A stretch of DNA of 64,000 nt. Source: Flavobacteriaceae bacterium NBU2973. Its GTDB lineage: Bacteria; Bacteroidota; Bacteroidia; Flavobacteriales; Flavobacteriaceae. Below the pieces are notes generated by a model. It made no database searches and was not told where the DNA came from. It worked only from the letters and a program-made list of their open reading frames with translations. Location: contig JAOEIQ010000009.1 in NCBI GenBank assembly GCA_026162565.1, positions 62,001 through 126,000 on the forward strand. The letters run 5' to 3'. The position numbers were made by a program, and so were the translations under genes. Positions 1 to 10,341 of this stretch are shown here, one piece after another (position 1 is the first letter of the stretch; each line of letters begins with the position of its first letter).

Positions 1-108
1 ATGTTGTTTAAAATTCTTTCTTTCATGATGTTTTATTTTTTGCAAATTTTATACATTTAATTCATATATTTTTATTTATATTTATTATATGTTTTATAAA
101 CAAACGTT

Positions 109-1032
109 ATGAATTATACTTTGCATCAGCTAGAAATTTTCTTGAAAGTGTCTGAATTAAAAAGTGTTACAAAAGCTTCTGAAGCTCTTTATTTAACTCA
201 ACCTGCTGTTTCTATTCAGTTAAAAAAATTTCAAGATCAGTTCAATATACCTTTGTTTGAAGTGGTAGGTCGAAAGATTTATATAACAGACTTTGGTGAT
301 GAAATTGCCATGGCGGCAAAAAAAATATTAGCAGAAGTTGAAGCCATTAATTATAAAGCACTTTCTTTTCAAGGGGAGATTGCTGGTAAATTAAAAATTG
401 CAATAGTTTCTACTGCAAAATATGCTTTACCGTATTTTATTTCAGACTTTATTAACTCTAATAGGGGTGTTGATCTAAATATGGATGTGACTAATAAGTC
501 TTCTGTTATAAGTGCTTTAGAAAATAATGAAGTGGATTTTGCTATGGTATCAACTATTCCAAAACATCTAAAGGTAAATCGTATTGAATTAATGGAAAAT
601 AAACTCTACATGGTAGGTCCAAAAGATTATAAATTAAAATCGAAATATTTATCAATATCTGAAATGCAGAAATTACCTCTAATATATAGGGAACGGGGTT
701 CTGCTACACGTTTGGCAATGGAAAGTTTTATTGAGTCGCGAAAGGTATCAACATACAAAACGATGGAGTTAACCTCTAATGAAGCATTAAAACAAGCTGT
801 GCTATCTGGTTTAGGGTTTTCAATTATGCCATTAATTGGTATTAAAAATGCATTGGCTAATAATGATCTTCAAATAATACCTGTTAAAGGTCTACCTATA
901 ATTACTAATTGGTGTTTAATATGGTTAAGCACTAAAAAGCTTTCGCCTGTAGCAGAAAAATTATTAGAGCATATAAGTGCTAATAAAGTTAATGTTATTG
1001 AAAAACAATTTGATTATCTAAAGAATTATTAA
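109..1032 (+). CDS. LysR family transcriptional regulator
   Basis: DNA-binding regulator of 307 residues, the normal length for LysR proteins. An N-terminal winged helix-turn-helix (about residues 3-62, with TQPAVSIQLKKF in the recognition helix) is followed by a substrate-binding effector domain (about 90-295). The N-terminus resembles the CbbR/CmpR branch, which controls inorganic carbon genes, but the effector cannot be named from sequence. LysR regulators often sit divergent from a target; any such target would lie before base 1. The upstream 108 bases are AT-rich and hold no ORF. A bidirectional terminator follows at once. Confidence 0.9.
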   Translation: MNYTLHQLEIFLKVSELKSVTKASEALYLTQPAVSIQLKKFQDQFNIPLFEVVGRKIYITDFGDEIAMAAKKILAEVEAINYKALSFQGEIAGKLKIAIVSTAKYALPYFISDFINSNRGVDLNMDVTNKSSVISALENNEVDFAMVSTIPKHLKVNRIELMENKLYMVGPKDYKLKSKYLSISEMQKLPLIYRERGSATRLAMESFIESRKVSTYKTMELTSNEALKQAVLSGLGFSIMPLIGIKNALANNDLQIIPVKGLPIITNWCLIWLSTKKLSPVAEKLLEHISANKVNVIEKQFDYLKNY

Positions 1033-1036
1033 TTAA

Positions 1037-1070
1037 AAAAACCTCAAAGCTTTCTTTGAGGTTTTTTTAA
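1037..1070. terminator. Bidirectional intrinsic terminator
   Basis: The inverted repeat AACCTCAAAG / CTTTGAGGTT has a short loop and is flanked by A-run and T-run tails, so it can end both the LysR transcript (plus) and the pnp transcript (minus), whose stop lies 17 bases away. Confidence 0.85.
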
Positions 1071-1086
1071 TTGTTGAGAAAAATAT

Positions 1087-3330
1087 TTAATCTTCTTTTC
1101 TATCCTGTCTGGGCTTTCTATCTTCACGTCTGTTATCACGATTGCGATTGTCTCTACCTCTGTTATCTCTTCCACGATTGTTGTTATCGCGTTTTGGTCT
1201 ATCTTCCCAACCTTCTGGTTTTGGTAAGATGGCTTTACGAGATACTTTTTCTTTCTTGGTTCTAGAATCAATTCCAAAGTATTTTACATCAAAAATATCT
1301 CCCATATTCACCACGTCAGAGACATTTTCTGTACGTTCCCAAGCCAATTCGCTTACATGAAGTAATACTTCATTTCCAGGAGCTTCTGTATATTCTACTA
1401 CAGCACCAAAATCAAGCATCTTAATGACTTTTACTTCGTAGATGCTTCCTACTTCTGGTTTAAAGGTAAGTGAATCAATTTTAGCTAATACAGCATCAAT
1501 TCCCTCTTGGTTAGTACCTAGAATCTCTACTATACCTTCTCCAGTAACAGGGTCCTCGTTAATAACAATGGTTGTGCCTGTTTCTTTCTGTAGCTCTTGT
1601 ATTACTTTTCCACCAGGACCGATAAAAGCACCGATGAGATCATTTGGTAATGTAGCATTTACCATTTTTGGGGCATGAGGCTTAACGTCTTCATTAGGTT
1701 GTGCAATTGTATCTGTCAATTTGCTTAAGATGTGTAAACGTCCATCTCTTGCTTGAATCAATGCTTTTACTAAAATCTCATAAGATAATCCCTTGATTTT
1801 AATATCCATTTGCGTAGCAGTAATACCATCTGCAGTTCCAGTGACTTTAAAGTCCATGTCACCTAGATGATCTTCGTCACCTAGTATGTCAGAAAGAACC
1901 GCATACTTATTACCATCAGAAATCAATCCCATAGCGATACCAGATACAGGTTTCTTTAATTGAATACCAGCATCCATTAGTGCCATGGTACCAGAACATA
2001 CAGTAGCCATTGAAGACGATCCGTTAGATTCTAATACTTCTGAAACCACACGTACTGTATATGGGCAATCTTCAGGAACCATACCTTTTAAGGCACGTTG
2101 CGCTAAATTTCCATGCCCTACTTCACGTCTTGATGTACCTCTAATTGGTCGCGCTTCACCAGTTGAAAAAGGAGGGAAGTTATAATGTAAGTAAAAACGT
2201 TCTTCACCTTCGTAAGAAGGCATATCAATCATATTAGCGTCTCTTGATGTTCCTAAAGTAACCGTTGCTAAAGCTTGGGTTTCTCCACGAGTAAAGATTG
2301 CTGAACCATGAGTTGAAGGCAAATAATCAACCTCACACCAAATTGGTCTGATATCTGTAGTCTTACGTCCATCTAATCGTAAGCCTTCATCAAGCGTTAA
2401 GTTTCTAATCGCTTCTTTTTGAGCTTTAGCAACATATTTATGAATAAGCTTACCTAATTCATCTTGTTCTTCTTCTGAAAAGGAATTAAAAACGTCTTCT
2501 TTTATGTCACTAAAAGCTTGACCACGCTCATGCTTGGCAGATCCAGCTTTTGCAATAGCATACGTTTTGTCGTATACCATATCATGAATTTTTTTCGCTA
2601 AATCTTCATCTTCTACTTCAGGGTCGTATTCTCGAGTTTCTTTTTTACCAAAGGCTTCAGCTAATTTCAATTGCGCCTCACATTGAATTTTAATCGCTTC
2701 GTGAGCAGCTTTAATTGCTTCTACCATTTCCTCTTCAGAAATTTCATCCATTTCACCTTCTACCATCATTACAGAATCTGCAGAAGCACCAATCATCATA
2801 TCAATATCTGATTCTGCTAATTGGGCGAAGGTTGGATTAATGATGAATTCACCATTTACACGTGCTACTCTAACTTCTGAAATTGCCGTTTCAAACGGGA
2901 TATCAGATAATTGAATTGCTGTAGAAGCTGCTAAACCTGCCATAGCATCAGGCATTACTTCTGGATCATGAGACATTAATTGAATCATTACCTGTGTTTC
3001 AGCATGATAATCTTTCGGGAATAATGGACGTAAACATCTATCTACTAAACGCATCGTTAATACTTCACCATCACTTGGTCTTGCTTCTCGTTTGAAAAAT
3101 CCTCCTGGATAACGACCAGCTGCAGCAAATTTCTCTCTGTAATCTACTGTAAGTGGTAAAAAGTCTACATCTGCTTGGTGGTAATTGGAAACAACGGTAC
3201 ACAAAAGCATACACTTTCCTGATTGCACTACAACACTACCATGAGCTTGTTTTGCTAGTTTTCCGGTTTCGATAGAAATTTCTCTACCATCACCTAGGTC
3301 TATGACCTCTTTGTAAGTTTTTGGAATCAT
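1087..3330 (-). CDS. pnp: Polyribonucleotide nucleotidyltransferase (PNPase)
   Basis: 3'-5' phosphorolytic exoribonuclease of RNA turnover, 747 residues, close to the usual 700-750. It shows two RNase PH-like domains, then a KH domain with the GPGGK loop (about 565-625) and an S1 domain (from [18 protein letters not shown], about 640-705). The C-terminus ends in a low-complexity tail of about 40 residues rich in Arg, Asp and Asn, of the kind that adds RNA or partner contacts. It lies downstream of rpsO in the same direction, as in many bacteria, but a hairpin terminator and 151 bases separate them, so it may be transcribed partly on its own. Confidence 0.97.
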   Translation of the reverse strand: MIPKTYKEVIDLGDGREISIETGKLAKQAHGSVVVQSGKCMLLCTVVSNYHQADVDFLPLTVDYREKFAAAGRYPGGFFKREARPSDGEVLTMRLVDRCLRPLFPKDYHAETQVMIQLMSHDPEVMPDAMAGLAASTAIQLSDIPFETAISEVRVARVNGEFIINPTFAQLAESDIDMMIGASADSVMMVEGEMDEISEEEMVEAIKAAHEAIKIQCEAQLKLAEAFGKKETREYDPEVEDEDLAKKIHDMVYDKTYAIAKAGSAKHERGQAFSDIKEDVFNSFSEEEQDELGKLIHKYVAKAQKEAIRNLTLDEGLRLDGRKTTDIRPIWCEVDYLPSTHGSAIFTRGETQALATVTLGTSRDANMIDMPSYEGEERFYLHYNFPPFSTGEARPIRGTSRREVGHGNLAQRALKGMVPEDCPYTVRVVSEVLESNGSSSMATVCSGTMALMDAGIQLKKPVSGIAMGLISDGNKYAVLSDILGDEDHLGDMDFKVTGTADGITATQMDIKIKGLSYEILVKALIQARDGRLHILSKLTDTIAQPNEDVKPHAPKMVNATLPNDLIGAFIGPGGKVIQELQKETGTTIVINEDPVTGEGIVEILGTNQEGIDAVLAKIDSLTFKPEVGSIYEVKVIKMLDFGAVVEYTEAPGNEVLLHVSELAWERTENVSDVVNMGDIFDVKYFGIDSRTKKEKVSRKAILPKPEGWEDRPKRDNNNRGRDNRGRDNRNRDNRREDRKPRQDRKED

Positions 3331-3456
3331 AAATTTTTTTAATTCTAATTAAACATTGGTAGTTGTGTTGTGTAGTTGTTGTGAACCAATGAAAAACTAT
3401 AATTAGCTTCTTATTTACGAATTTTAAACTCTCTCGTTTGAGCTATATAAAATAAA

Positions 3457-3477
3457 AAAGAGGCGCGAAGCCTCTCT
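3457..3477 (-). terminator. rpsO terminator/attenuator before pnp
   Basis: GC-rich stem AGAGGC-GCGAA-GCCTCT followed on the minus strand by a T-run. It sits just after the rpsO stop and 127 bases before the pnp start, so it should uncouple most rpsO transcription from pnp. Confidence 0.75.
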
Positions 3478-3481
3478 TTGA

Positions 3482-3751
3482 TTATTTTCTTAATCCTAAT
3501 TCTTTAACTATTGCACGATATCTTAAAATATCTTTTTTAGCCAAATAATCTAGTAAAGCACGACGCTTACCTACTAGTTTTACTAACGAACGCTCTGTGT
3601 TAAAATCTTTATGATTTGCTTTTAAGTGTACAGTTAAATGATTAATTCTGTGTGTAAATAATGCAATTTGTCCTTCTGCAGAACCTGTATCTTTTGCATT
3701 TTTACCATGTTTTTTAAAGATTGCCTCTTTTTCTTTTTTGTCTAAATACAT
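3482..3751 (-). CDS. rpsO: 30S ribosomal protein S15
   Basis: Primary 16S rRNA-binding protein of the small subunit platform. At 89 residues it has exactly the family length and shows the S15 signature, with the conserved GSAEGQIALFTHRINHLTVH stretch and the C-terminal LVGKRRALLDYL segment. It is followed by a terminator and then pnp. A TAnnTTTG promoter element lies 56 bases upstream. Confidence 0.98.
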   Translation of the reverse strand: MYLDKKEKEAIFKKHGKNAKDTGSAEGQIALFTHRINHLTVHLKANHKDFNTERSLVKLVGKRRALLDYLAKKDILRYRAIVKELGLRK

Positions 3752-3806
3752 GCTAATATTATTATAAATGATTTTTATGTACTATGAAAGATTTTCTTTC
3801 AAGCGG

Positions 3807-3814
3807 CAAATATA
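3807..3814 (-). promoter_or_regulatory. Probable -7 promoter element of rpsO
   Basis: TATATTTG on the minus strand matches the Bacteroidetes TAnnTTTG consensus at a sensible distance from the rpsO start. No clear -33 TTG was seen. Confidence 0.45.
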
Positions 3815-3933
3815 GTAATTTTTAATGATTTTAAAGTTTTTATAGTATTTGTTTGAATTTTTTTGAAGTGCATTTTAAACTTTTTCATTTTAAGAAAGTC
3901 TTAACAACATAACAATCTTAAAAAAATGCAATC

Positions 3934-4824
3934 ATGAATTTATTAAATCACAAACTCAAAAACATCATTAAGAATGATGTGAGTAACAATTTTAAACTTT
4001 TTAGTAAAGTAGTATTATCAGCTATGGTATTATTTACTGTAATGTCTTGTAATGATGATAGTGAATCTGTAGATACAGATGAGCAACAACTTGATTATGC
4101 AGAAGTTTTATTAGAATCTCAAATGGATCAAGCATCAGAAGCAATAGATGATATTGCATTAGATGTTTATGAAGTTCAAGAATCAAGTGAAGCTAGTAAG
4201 AATGCTGCTAATTTTAATTTACCAGACTGTGTGACTATAACAGTAGTTTTAGAACAAGGTTCCAGAGAAATAACTATTGATTTTGGAACTGAAGGCTGTG
4301 AGGTGAATGGTAATGTTTTAAAGGGTAAAATTATTTTGTCTTACGAACGTAATCCAGATTTACAACAAGTATTTATTAGTAAATCATTAGTAGACTTTTA
4401 TTTTAACGCTTTAAGTATTGAAGGGACTAAAACATTTTTAAAGCAATTCTCTAACGAAAATGGCAATCCGCAATTTACCAAAACTCTAGACATAACAGTT
4501 ACATGGCCAAATGGTGCTCAAGCGATGCGCGAAGGAACTAAAGTTAGAGAGTGGATTGAAGGAGCTGGAAGTGGAATTTTTAGTGACAATGTTTTTTCTG
4601 TAACAGGAAACTGGTCCTCTACATTTGTTAATGGAAATACTCATACTTATGAAGTTGTAATTCCTTTAAGAAGAGAAGTAATATGTACTTATTTTGTTAG
4701 CGGAAGTATAGATGTAGTAAAAACTAACTTCTCTGGCGTATTTGATTATGGTATTGGCGATTGCGATAATCAAGCAACTTTTACTTTTGCAAATGGAAAT
4801 GAAGTTAGTATTACCCTGAACTAA
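3934..4824 (+). CDS. Hypothetical secreted lipoprotein
   Basis: Function not recognised. The 296-residue product has a long basic N-terminus, a hydrophobic segment (about 26-38) and a lipobox-like FTVMSC at about residue 39, followed by an Asp/Glu-rich stretch. This fits a signal-peptidase II lipoprotein anchored in an outer or inner membrane. The rest is beta-strand-like, with scattered cysteine residues (DC, GC, IC, DC) that could pair, and no catalytic motif is evident. It is monocistronic, between rpsO (divergent) and accD (convergent), with a shared terminator downstream. The long n-region leaves a slightly later start possible. Confidence 0.75.
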   Translation: MNLLNHKLKNIIKNDVSNNFKLFSKVVLSAMVLFTVMSCNDDSESVDTDEQQLDYAEVLLESQMDQASEAIDDIALDVYEVQESSEASKNAANFNLPDCVTITVVLEQGSREITIDFGTEGCEVNGNVLKGKIILSYERNPDLQQVFISKSLVDFYFNALSIEGTKTFLKQFSNENGNPQFTKTLDITVTWPNGAQAMREGTKVREWIEGAGSGIFSDNVFSVTGNWSSTFVNGNTHTYEVVIPLRREVICTYFVSGSIDVVKTNFSGVFDYGIGDCDNQATFTFANGNEVSITLN

Positions 4825-4838
4825 AAAGGATTTCGAAA

Positions 4839-4878
4839 AAAAGAAAAGCTCAAATTTTAAATTTGAGCTTTTCTTTTT
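4839..4878. terminator. Bidirectional intrinsic terminator
   Basis: A long near-perfect inverted repeat (AGAAAAGCTCAAAT / ATTTGAGCTTTTCT) bounded by A and T runs lies between the convergent lipoprotein gene and accD and serves both. Confidence 0.85.
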
Positions 4879-5735
4879 TATTCTCTTAATGGTTGATTTT
4901 GTATTAAATCTATGTATAGATTAATTTTGTTTTTTAGATTTTTTCTATGTGATATAAAGTCTAAAAAGCCATGTTCTAATACAAACTCCGCAGTTTGAAA
5001 ACCATCAGGTAATTCTTTACCTGTTGTATCTCTAACAACTCGTGGACCAGCGAAACCAATTAATGCTCCAGGTTCGCTAATGTTAATATCACCTAACATT
5101 GCAAAAGAAGCGGTTGTTCCTCCAGTTGTAGGGTCTGTACATAGAGAGATATACGGTATTTTTGCTTCAGCTAGTTGTGCTAATTTTGATGATGTTTTAG
5201 CTAATTGCATAAGTGATAATGCAGCTTCCATCATACGTGCACCTCCAGATTTAGAAATAATCATGAAGGGTAGTTTTTTCTTTAAAGCATAATCAGCAGC
5301 TCTTGCAATTTTTTCTCCTACGACACTTCCCATTGAACCTCCGATAAAACTAAAATCCATTGCTGCGATTACTAAATCTTTTCCTTTAGATTTACCAACA
5401 GCAGTTCGAACAGCATCTTTAAGTTTTGATTTTTCTTGAGCGGCTTTTATTCGATCTGTATATTTTTTTTTGTCAACAAAATTTAGAGGATCTTTAGAGA
5501 CCAAATCAGCGTCTAGTTCTTTAAATTTATTATCGTCAAAAAGAATTTCAAAATATTCTTTACTACCAATTCTCACATGGTAATCATCTTCTGGACTTAC
5601 ATAGTAATTCTTTTCTAATTCATCAGTATCAACAATTTTACCTGTTGGAGATTTGTACCAAAGACCTTTGGGTGTGTCTTTTTTCTCATCAGTAGCAGTT
5701 GTTATACCTTTAGTTTTTCTTTTAAACCAAGCCAT
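4878..5735 (-). CDS. accD: Acetyl-CoA carboxylase carboxyltransferase subunit beta, lacking the zinc ribbon cysteines
   Basis: Beta subunit of the carboxyltransferase that moves the carboxyl group from biotin to acetyl-CoA in fatty acid synthesis. The 285 residues carry the crotonase-like fold with the conserved [17 protein letters not shown] and [17 protein letters not shown] blocks. The N-terminal region aligns with the E. coli zinc ribbon, but all four cysteines are replaced: the block reads [12 protein letters not shown] and then [10 protein letters not shown] where the family has CxxC pairs. The rest of the protein is intact, so it is probably functional without that zinc. It follows fbaA on the same strand. 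Confidence 0.96.
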   Translation of the reverse strand: MAWFKRKTKGITTATDEKKDTPKGLWYKSPTGKIVDTDELEKNYYVSPEDDYHVRIGSKEYFEILFDDNKFKELDADLVSKDPLNFVDKKKYTDRIKAAQEKSKLKDAVRTAVGKSKGKDLVIAAMDFSFIGGSMGSVVGEKIARAADYALKKKLPFMIISKSGGARMMEAALSLMQLAKTSSKLAQLAEAKIPYISLCTDPTTGGTTASFAMLGDINISEPGALIGFAGPRVVRDTTGKELPDGFQTAEFVLEHGFLDFISHRKNLKNKINLYIDLIQNQPLRE

Positions 5736-5769
5736 AGCTTTACGTTAGTTTTAGTAATTAGTTAGAGTA

Positions 5770-5777
5770 CAAAATTA
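5770..5777 (-). promoter_or_regulatory. Probable -7 promoter element of accD
   Basis: TAATTTTG on the minus strand, 35 bases before the accD start, matches TAnnTTTG. It lies between the fbaA stop and the accD start, so accD may have its own promoter. Confidence 0.4.
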
Positions 5778-5785
5778 CGTAAATT

Positions 5786-6853
5786 TTATAATGTATTTAC
5801 ATTATTTAAATCTTCAAACGCTTTCTTTAAACGCTCTACAAAACTATTTTCTGCTTCACGTAGCCATTTTCTAGGATCGTAATACTTTTTGTTAGGAACA
5901 TCCTCTCCATCTGGATTACCAATTTGAGTCATTAAATACTCTTTTTTATCTAAAATATAATCTCTAACTCCAGCCATAAAAGCATACTGCATATCAGTAT
6001 CTATATTCATTTTAATAACTCCGTAACCAATAGCTTCACGAATTTCTTCTACAGTAGATCCAGATCCACCATGGAAAACAAAGTCAATATGATTATGAGG
6101 TAAATTATATTTTTCAGAAATATATTCTTGAGAGTTTTTAAGAATTTTAGGAGTAAGTTTTACATTTCCCGGTCTGTAAACACCATGAACATTACCGAAA
6201 GCAGCAGCAATTGTAAACTGGTCACTTATTTTACTTAATTCCTCGTATGCATAAGCAACCTCTTCAGGTTGCGTGTATAATTTGGATGCATCAACATCGC
6301 TATTGTCTACACCATCTTCTTCTCCTCCTGTAATACCTAATTCAATTTCAAGTGTCATGCCCATTTTACTCATTCGTTCTAAATAAGTTTTACAGATTTC
6401 GATATTTTCTTCAATAGGTTCTTCTGAAAGATCTATCATATGAGAACTGAATAATGATTTTCCAGTTTCTTTAAAATGTTGTTCGCTTGCGTCTAATAAG
6501 CCATCAATCCAAGGTAGTAGATTTTTAGCACAGTGATCTGTATGAAGAATTACAGGAACTCCATAAGCTTCTGCCATTAAATGCACATGTTTTGCACCAG
6601 CAATAGAACCAGCAATTGCTGCTCTCTGATTTTCATTACTTAAACCTTTTCCCGCATTGAATTGTGCACCTCCATTAGAAAACTGGATTATTACTGGAGC
6701 ATTTAATGCTGCGGCAGTTTCTAATACACCATTAATACTATTAGATCCAACTACATTTACCGCTGGTAGAGCAAATCCTTTTTCTTTAGCAAGTTTAAAA
6801 ATTTCTTGAACTTCATATCCTGTTGCAACTCCTGCTTTTATAGTATGATTCAT
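5786..6853 (-). CDS. fbaA: Class II fructose-bisphosphate aldolase
   Basis: Zinc-dependent aldolase that splits fructose 1,6-bisphosphate into dihydroxyacetone phosphate and glyceraldehyde 3-phosphate. The 355-residue length is typical of the FbaA type. Visible motifs are the metal and catalytic segment VILHTDHCAKNLLPW, the ELGITGGEEDGVDN loop, the second histidine region AAFGNVHGVY, and VFHGGSGS, which binds substrate phosphate. The gene precedes accD with 50 bases between. Confidence 0.97.
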   Translation of the reverse strand: MNHTIKAGVATGYEVQEIFKLAKEKGFALPAVNVVGSNSINGVLETAAALNAPVIIQFSNGGAQFNAGKGLSNENQRAAIAGSIAGAKHVHLMAEAYGVPVILHTDHCAKNLLPWIDGLLDASEQHFKETGKSLFSSHMIDLSEEPIEENIEICKTYLERMSKMGMTLEIELGITGGEEDGVDNSDVDASKLYTQPEEVAYAYEELSKISDQFTIAAAFGNVHGVYRPGNVKLTPKILKNSQEYISEKYNLPHNHIDFVFHGGSGSTVEEIREAIGYGVIKMNIDTDMQYAFMAGVRDYILDKKEYLMTQIGNPDGEDVPNKKYYDPRKWLREAENSFVERLKKAFEDLNNVNTL

Positions 6854-6973
6854 ATTTAGATTTTTAGTTGTGTTTTTGATTATTCAAAAGTAATCATTTT
6901 TTGAATACTTCATCACAGCTTTAGTGTTAGAAAAGTATAAACAATACTAAAACGATTTAGTTGAAGATTTCTT

Positions 6974-9502
6974 TTAAAAAGGGTAGTTTATACCAATATT
7001 ATACACTGCGTTACCAAAGTTGTAGTTGTTAAACCATCGGCTATCCTCCTTAAAAGAGGGTTCGTAAGTTTTAAAACCAATATCTCCACGAAGAATGAAA
7101 AAACTAAAATCGTAGCGTAGACCAAAACCAGTACCAATGGCAATATCCTTTAGAGAGGAAAATCCTTTAAATTCTGTGTCCTCAGTTCCAATATTGTCAA
7201 AAACATTCCAAATGTTTCCAGCATCAGTAAACAAGGCACCTTCAAATTTTCCTGCCAAATCAAATCTATATTCTAGATTAAATGCAAGTTTGAAGTTTGC
7301 TTCATTAAAATCTAATATACTTTGAGATTTTCCTGGTCCCAATTTAAAGGCTTCCCAAGCTCTATTATCGTTAGGTCCTCCACCATAGTAACTTTTTGTA
7401 AACGGAATATTTTCAGAGTTTCCATATGGTATGGCTATACCACCAAATGCTCTCATAGCTAGAATATTGTTAGTGTTTCCTCCTAAATCCCAATGTTTAA
7501 TATAGTCGAATTCTGTTTTTACATATTGAGAGTATTCTACACCAAAAATTTGATAATTACCTGCTTCACTTCTTTTAAAATTGAGTGGTTTAGATAATGC
7601 CGAAAATAAATTACCTGCTAATTCTAATTTTGTTCGAAATCTGGAAAAACTGTTATCGTATAAATCTTCTCTTGTATTTTTTGAGTACGTAAAATTTGAA
7701 GCGAAAATTAGGTTGTCTTGAGTTAATCTAAAGCGCCTTTCTGAAATACTTGAAATTGAAGCAAAATCACTGCTCCCTGAAGTGATAGAGGTATTTCCAG
7801 ATAAAGCATCTATTATAAATTGATTAGTGCCCTCTGGTATTGTTAAATCAGAATCTGTATAACCAATATTCTGTGCAATAGAATTTAATGTGTTGTATGA
7901 GCTGTTATAAATATTAAAATAATTGGCACTGTTTACATTTTTTATAAATTGTATGTTAAATAAATCAAATTGATTTGTTACACCTTTTTTTGGATACCAA
8001 TTATAATTAAAAATACCATTAATTGTTTGTCTATCTAAACCAATATTAGTCTGACTTGTAGCACTTAAACTAATTCGTGTTGTAGGAGACATAAATTTTG
8101 GAATAATTCTGTCTGTATTAAAAGGAGAAAAAATTCTTGGAATGGTTAATTTTAAGTCAGCACCTAGTTCGTTAATATCAAAAAAGGCATCTTTGGTATT
8201 GGAGGCATCTTTTGATGCTCCAATCGCTCCAATAGCAGAAATCTCTAATGTTTCAGCACCTCTAAATATATTTCTAATTACTAATCCTGTTCTAAATGAA
8301 AAACCTAAAGTTTGAATATTACTCTGGGATATATCAAAATCAAAGCCAAGACTATACTTTTTTCTGGGAGTTAATAAAATATTAGCTGTTAAGGTAGAAT
8401 CAGTTTCGTTTTCTATGTATTCTATGTTTGGATATTTAAATGTTTTTAATTCACTTAAATAACGATACGTCCTTGTTCTATCTATATCTCTAAATAAATC
8501 TCCTTTTTTTATAAAAACTGCATCAGTGAGCGCTTTAGGTTTATAGCGCATTTTATCATAACTATATAGGTTGTAATTATTATAACTAACAGAGTCTGTA
8601 AACTGCCTTTCTATATTTCTAAACGAATAGTCAGTTAAAATATTAACCTCTTTAATAGTATAAATTTTAAAAGGCGCTCTATATAATGAATCTTGTTTTC
8701 TTTTTAGACGATCTTTTATAAAATAATCTGTATTTACCTTTTTTGTTTTACCAATAGTATCAAATTCAAAATTGATATATTCTTGATTAAAGTGATAGAC
8801 TCCAGAGTTTCTCAATTCATTAGTTACTCTAGATAATTCTCTTTTTAAGTTATCATTATCATATTGTTCACCAGACTTTACAAATGATTTGTCTTTTGTT
8901 GAGTTGAAAAGGGAGTCAATTACTGGTGAACTGATAATATGATTTATTGTATCTAGTATATAAGGTTTTCCTGTTTCTATCGTGTAATCTATAGTAGCTC
9001 TTTTGTTTTCTTTTTTATGAATCTTATAGCTAGTTTCTACATCAAACCAACCTTTATTAAAGTAATACGCTTTAAATCTATCGATTGTTTTTTTAGTTTT
9101 TAAGCTATCAACTATTGCAGGTGCTTCTCCAGTTTTTTTTAGCCAATTATTAAACCCTAAAGCAGATTCTTTCATTTTATCAACTTGCTTTTGAGAATAT
9201 AAATTAGCAAGCCTCTCTCGACGTTTAGGTTTTTTATCCAGCCAAGCTTCAAAGATTGAGTCTCTATTTTCTCTTGCAAGATTATAGATGTGTAATCGTA
9301 GAGGAAATTTTAATAGAGTTCCATTTGGTTGTTGAATAATTATATCTTGTAGTGTTTGATCTGATTTCTTTTTTCCATTGACGTTAATGGTGTTTTTAGT
9401 GAGTAGGTGTTCACCATCTTTTACACGCTTAATTACATTACAAGAACTAAAGCACGTAATACAAATTAGAATTAATGATATTTTTGTAAATAAATATTTC
9501 AA
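6974..9502 (-). CDS. tamL: BamA/TamA-family outer membrane protein, TamL-type lipoprotein
   Basis: Predicted outer membrane assembly factor of 842 residues. The N-terminus is a signal peptide ending in the lipobox CFSSC (Cys about 21). POTRA-like regions follow (for example the IKEVNILTDYSFRNIERQF stretch), then a C-terminal D15/Omp85 beta-barrel ending in aromatic residues (GINYPF). Bacteroidetes replace TamA with this lipidated form. It is divergent from a SpoU methylase gene, an arrangement I recall from other members of the group. Assignment to TamL rather than another Omp85 protein rests on the lipobox and neighbour. Confidence 0.88.
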   Translation of the reverse strand: MKYLFTKISLILICITCFSSCNVIKRVKDGEHLLTKNTINVNGKKKSDQTLQDIIIQQPNGTLLKFPLRLHIYNLARENRDSIFEAWLDKKPKRRERLANLYSQKQVDKMKESALGFNNWLKKTGEAPAIVDSLKTKKTIDRFKAYYFNKGWFDVETSYKIHKKENKRATIDYTIETGKPYILDTINHIISSPVIDSLFNSTKDKSFVKSGEQYDNDNLKRELSRVTNELRNSGVYHFNQEYINFEFDTIGKTKKVNTDYFIKDRLKRKQDSLYRAPFKIYTIKEVNILTDYSFRNIERQFTDSVSYNNYNLYSYDKMRYKPKALTDAVFIKKGDLFRDIDRTRTYRYLSELKTFKYPNIEYIENETDSTLTANILLTPRKKYSLGFDFDISQSNIQTLGFSFRTGLVIRNIFRGAETLEISAIGAIGASKDASNTKDAFFDINELGADLKLTIPRIFSPFNTDRIIPKFMSPTTRISLSATSQTNIGLDRQTINGIFNYNWYPKKGVTNQFDLFNIQFIKNVNSANYFNIYNSSYNTLNSIAQNIGYTDSDLTIPEGTNQFIIDALSGNTSITSGSSDFASISSISERRFRLTQDNLIFASNFTYSKNTREDLYDNSFSRFRTKLELAGNLFSALSKPLNFKRSEAGNYQIFGVEYSQYVKTEFDYIKHWDLGGNTNNILAMRAFGGIAIPYGNSENIPFTKSYYGGGPNDNRAWEAFKLGPGKSQSILDFNEANFKLAFNLEYRFDLAGKFEGALFTDAGNIWNVFDNIGTEDTEFKGFSSLKDIAIGTGFGLRYDFSFFILRGDIGFKTYEPSFKEDSRWFNNYNFGNAVYNIGINYPF

Positions 9503-9614
9503 GAAAAGAGTATCAGTTATCGAAAATCGTTCAAATTTACATTTTTTATAGAGTTATTATGTAGCTTGGCAAAAATTAATCCAAACACGTGTAAAATAAA
9601 TAGTTTTTTAAAAT

Positions 9615-10340
9615 ATGCTATCAAAAAATCAGATAAAATTAATATCTAGTTTAAAGCAAAAAAAGTATCGTGACTTACATGGTTTTTTTGTTGTTGAAGG
9701 TGTAAAAGGTGTTTCTGAATTGTTGGAGTCTGACTTTGAATTGCATCATTTGTATGAAACTAAATCAGATTTTGAGAGTGTTAATTCTAAAAGAACTCAA
9801 ATCTCTGACAAAGACTTACAGAAAATAAGTTTTTTAAAGACCTCAAATTCTGTATTAGCACTATTTAAAAAACCAAGTATTTTAGATGTTCCAATAGATG
9901 GATTAGTTCTGGTTTTGGATGATATTCGTGATCCTGGTAATTTAGGAACGATTATTAGATTGTGTGATTGGTATGGTATTGAGAGTTTAATTTGCTCTAA
10001 ACAAACAGTAGATTGCTATAATCCAAAAGTTATTCAAGCAACAATGGGTTCTATAACTCGAGTAAAAATTGATTATGTTGATTTAAAACAATTTTTACCA
10101 AAAAATGAAAGTATACCAATTTTTGGTGCTTTTATGAATGGTGATAATATCTATAAAAAAACCAATTTGCCACAACACGCTTTTTTAATCCTCGGAAACG
10201 AAGCGAATGGTATTTCTCGAGATGTAGAAAAGTTAGTTGATGAAAGAATTTCTATTCCAAGATTTGGTAAATTAAAAGCTACAGAAAGTTTAAACGTCGC
10301 TACAGCAACTGCTATTTTGTTGAGTGAGTTTAGAAGGTGA
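9615..10340 (+). CDS. TrmH/SpoU family RNA methyltransferase
   Basis: S-adenosylmethionine-dependent 2'-O-ribose methyltransferase of the SPOUT (knotted) fold, 241 residues. An N-terminal substrate-binding part (1-95) precedes the three SpoU motifs: LVLDDIRDPGNLGTIIRLCD (about 98), LILGNEANGIS (about 193) and IPRFGKLKATESLNVATATA (about 214). The target is probably rRNA 2'-O-ribose; RlmB is the nearest named relative, but the exact site cannot be decided here. It is convergent with porT, with one base between stops. Confidence 0.93.
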   Translation: MLSKNQIKLISSLKQKKYRDLHGFFVVEGVKGVSELLESDFELHHLYETKSDFESVNSKRTQISDKDLQKISFLKTSNSVLALFKKPSILDVPIDGLVLVLDDIRDPGNLGTIIRLCDWYGIESLICSKQTVDCYNPKVIQATMGSITRVKIDYVDLKQFLPKNESIPIFGAFMNGDNIYKKTNLPQHAFLILGNEANGISRDVEKLVDERISIPRFGKLKATESLNVATATAILLSEFRR

Positions 10341-10341
10341 T

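Noticed and set aside
4878-5735. accD as a pseudogene because the zinc cysteines are missing
   Set aside because: The frame is full length and the catalytic domain motifs are intact, and the replaced region still aligns without gaps. It looks like a natural variant.
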